From an uncultured Lachnospiraceae bacterium (GTDB taxonomy: Bacteria; Bacillota; Clostridia; Lachnospirales; Lachnospiraceae), in contig CAJOGN010000026.1 in NCBI GenBank assembly GCA_905234245.1, positions 1 to 64,000 on the forward strand: a stretch of DNA of 64,000 bases. Reading direction: 5' to 3'. Positions within the stretch are counted from its first letter, which is position 1, and every line of letters begins with the position of its first letter. The translations under genes were made by a program, and so were the position numbers. The notes under the pieces are model-generated. The model was not told the origin of the DNA, did no database searches, and saw only the letters and a program-made list of their open reading frames with translations. Below are positions 63,552 to 64,000 of this stretch, piece after piece.

Positions 63552-64000
63552 GAGTCTTAAACACCTTACCTCTTTCTTCGTAGTTTACAAACATTCCCCA
63601 GCTAGCACAAGCAGGAGAAAGCAATATCGCATCACCTGATGAAGCTTCACTAAAGCATATATCCATCGCTTCCTCTAGTGTATCTGCAAATTCATAATCT
63701 CTAAAGCCATGCTCATCACAGCATGACGCTATTTTTTCCTTAGTCTTTCCTATTAGAACCAGCTTCTTTACCTTTCCAGGAAAGCATTCAACCCATTCAT
63801 CATAGGTAGAATCCTTATCATAGCCTCCACCAATTAGATATGTTGGTCTATTCATGGCAAGAATTCCTTTAATTGCTGCATCTGTATTAGTTCCCTTAGA
63901 ATCATTGTAGAACTTAACACCACGTCTCTCACATACATACTCTATTCTATGTTCTACGGCCTTGAATTCTTTAAGCGCCTTAACAATAACGTCTATTGGA
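63526..64000 (-). CDS. murD: UDP-N-acetylmuramoylalanine-D-glutamate ligase MurD (C-terminal part)
   Basis: MurD adds D-glutamate to the peptidoglycan precursor. The ORF track begins at an internal Met (63855), but the frame is open to the window edge: it reads ALKEFKAVEHRIEYV and GVKFYNDSKGTNTDAAIKGI, the C-terminal Mur ligase signature, before MNRPTYLIGGGYDKDS. The end has SPACASWGMFVNYEERG. About 157 of some 450 residues are present, so only the C-terminal domain is seen. First gene of the division cluster in this window. Confidence 0.94.
   Translation of the reverse strand, partial: PIDVIVKALKEFKAVEHRIEYVCERRGVKFYNDSKGTNTDAAIKGILAMNRPTYLIGGGYDKDSTYDEWVECFPGKVKKLVLIGKTKEKIASCCDEHGFRDYEFADTLEEAMDICFSEASSGDAILLSPACASWGMFVNYEERGKVFKTHARAYKDA

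Overview
The window looks like a chromosomal piece of an anaerobic, flagellated, AT-rich Firmicute of the family Lachnospiraceae (Lachnospira/Roseburia/Butyrivibrio type). This is inferred from gene content, not from a database match. The signs are a fla/che-type flagellar operon headed by flgB directly behind codY; a FliY-type switch protein; MotE and TIGR02530-type proteins; NfnAB transhydrogenase; a ferredoxin/[FeFe]-hydrogenase-like chemoreceptor; and a DUF5716/DUF5717-like gene cluster. Nearly every gene is on the minus strand, so the window is best read from right to left. No tRNA, rRNA, CRISPR array, phage or intact transposase was seen. Layout from the right: (1) 64000-60009 is a division/cell-wall cluster, murD (partial)-ftsW-ftsQ-ftsZ, with a likely promoter before ftsZ and a terminator after it. 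(2) 59898-52803 holds a beta-CASP metallo-hydrolase, a 56-aa small ORF missing from the ORF track, argS (with a 13-codon internal duplication), a soluble hydrogenase-like chemoreceptor and a membrane HD-GYP phosphodiesterase. (3) 51343-52800, on the plus strand, holds a LUD protein and an OGG1-like glycosylase. (4) 51186-46826 is an operon of a CobW/G3E GTPase (frameshifted in its His-rich repeat), a G3E GTPase fused to a YcgQ/DUF1980-like domain, and nfnA-nfnB. (5) 46756-45186 is a tandem pair of lipoprotein L,D-transpeptidases, one of which has lost its catalytic residues. (6) 45146-44920 is a 227-bp near-palindromic element. (7) 43821-44909 is an orphan CobD/HisC-like aminotransferase. (8) 43652-34404 is the least understood region: a co-directional cluster of a 1205-aa beta-sandwich/helical-repeat protein, a degenerate Hsp70/actin-like protein, a TPR-like protein, a membrane coiled-coil protein (apparently split by a 1-nt deletion) and a 746-aa protein with a cNMP-fold N-terminus, followed by gltX and a UvrD-like helicase. 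Its promoter carries a perfect palindrome between -35 and -10. (9) 30663-30959 is a DUF1292 gene; then, on the minus strand, a GH13/GlgX-like protein lacking catalytic residues, a DUF5662-like protein and trpS. (10) 26775-21238 is yifB-dprA-topA-codY, ending in a terminator. (11) 20993-1 is the flagellar operon, flgB-flgC-fliE-fliF-fliG-fliH-fliI-fliJ-motE-fliK-flgD-TIGR02530-flgE / motA-motB-fliL-fliM-fliY-cheY-fliO-fliP-fliQ-fliR-flhB-flhA (cut by the window edge). How it fits together: region 11 encodes the basal body, export gate, rod/hook, stator and switch of one motor. CodY, encoded next door, has a candidate box inside the flagellar promoter, which would tie motility to nutrient state. 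The HD-GYP enzyme and the redox chemoreceptor could feed into the same behaviour. Three genes (motB, the membrane coiled-coil gene, cobW) each need exactly one extra nucleotide to become full length, so sequence quality is a live question alongside biological explanations. The best candidate for an undescribed system is region 8.
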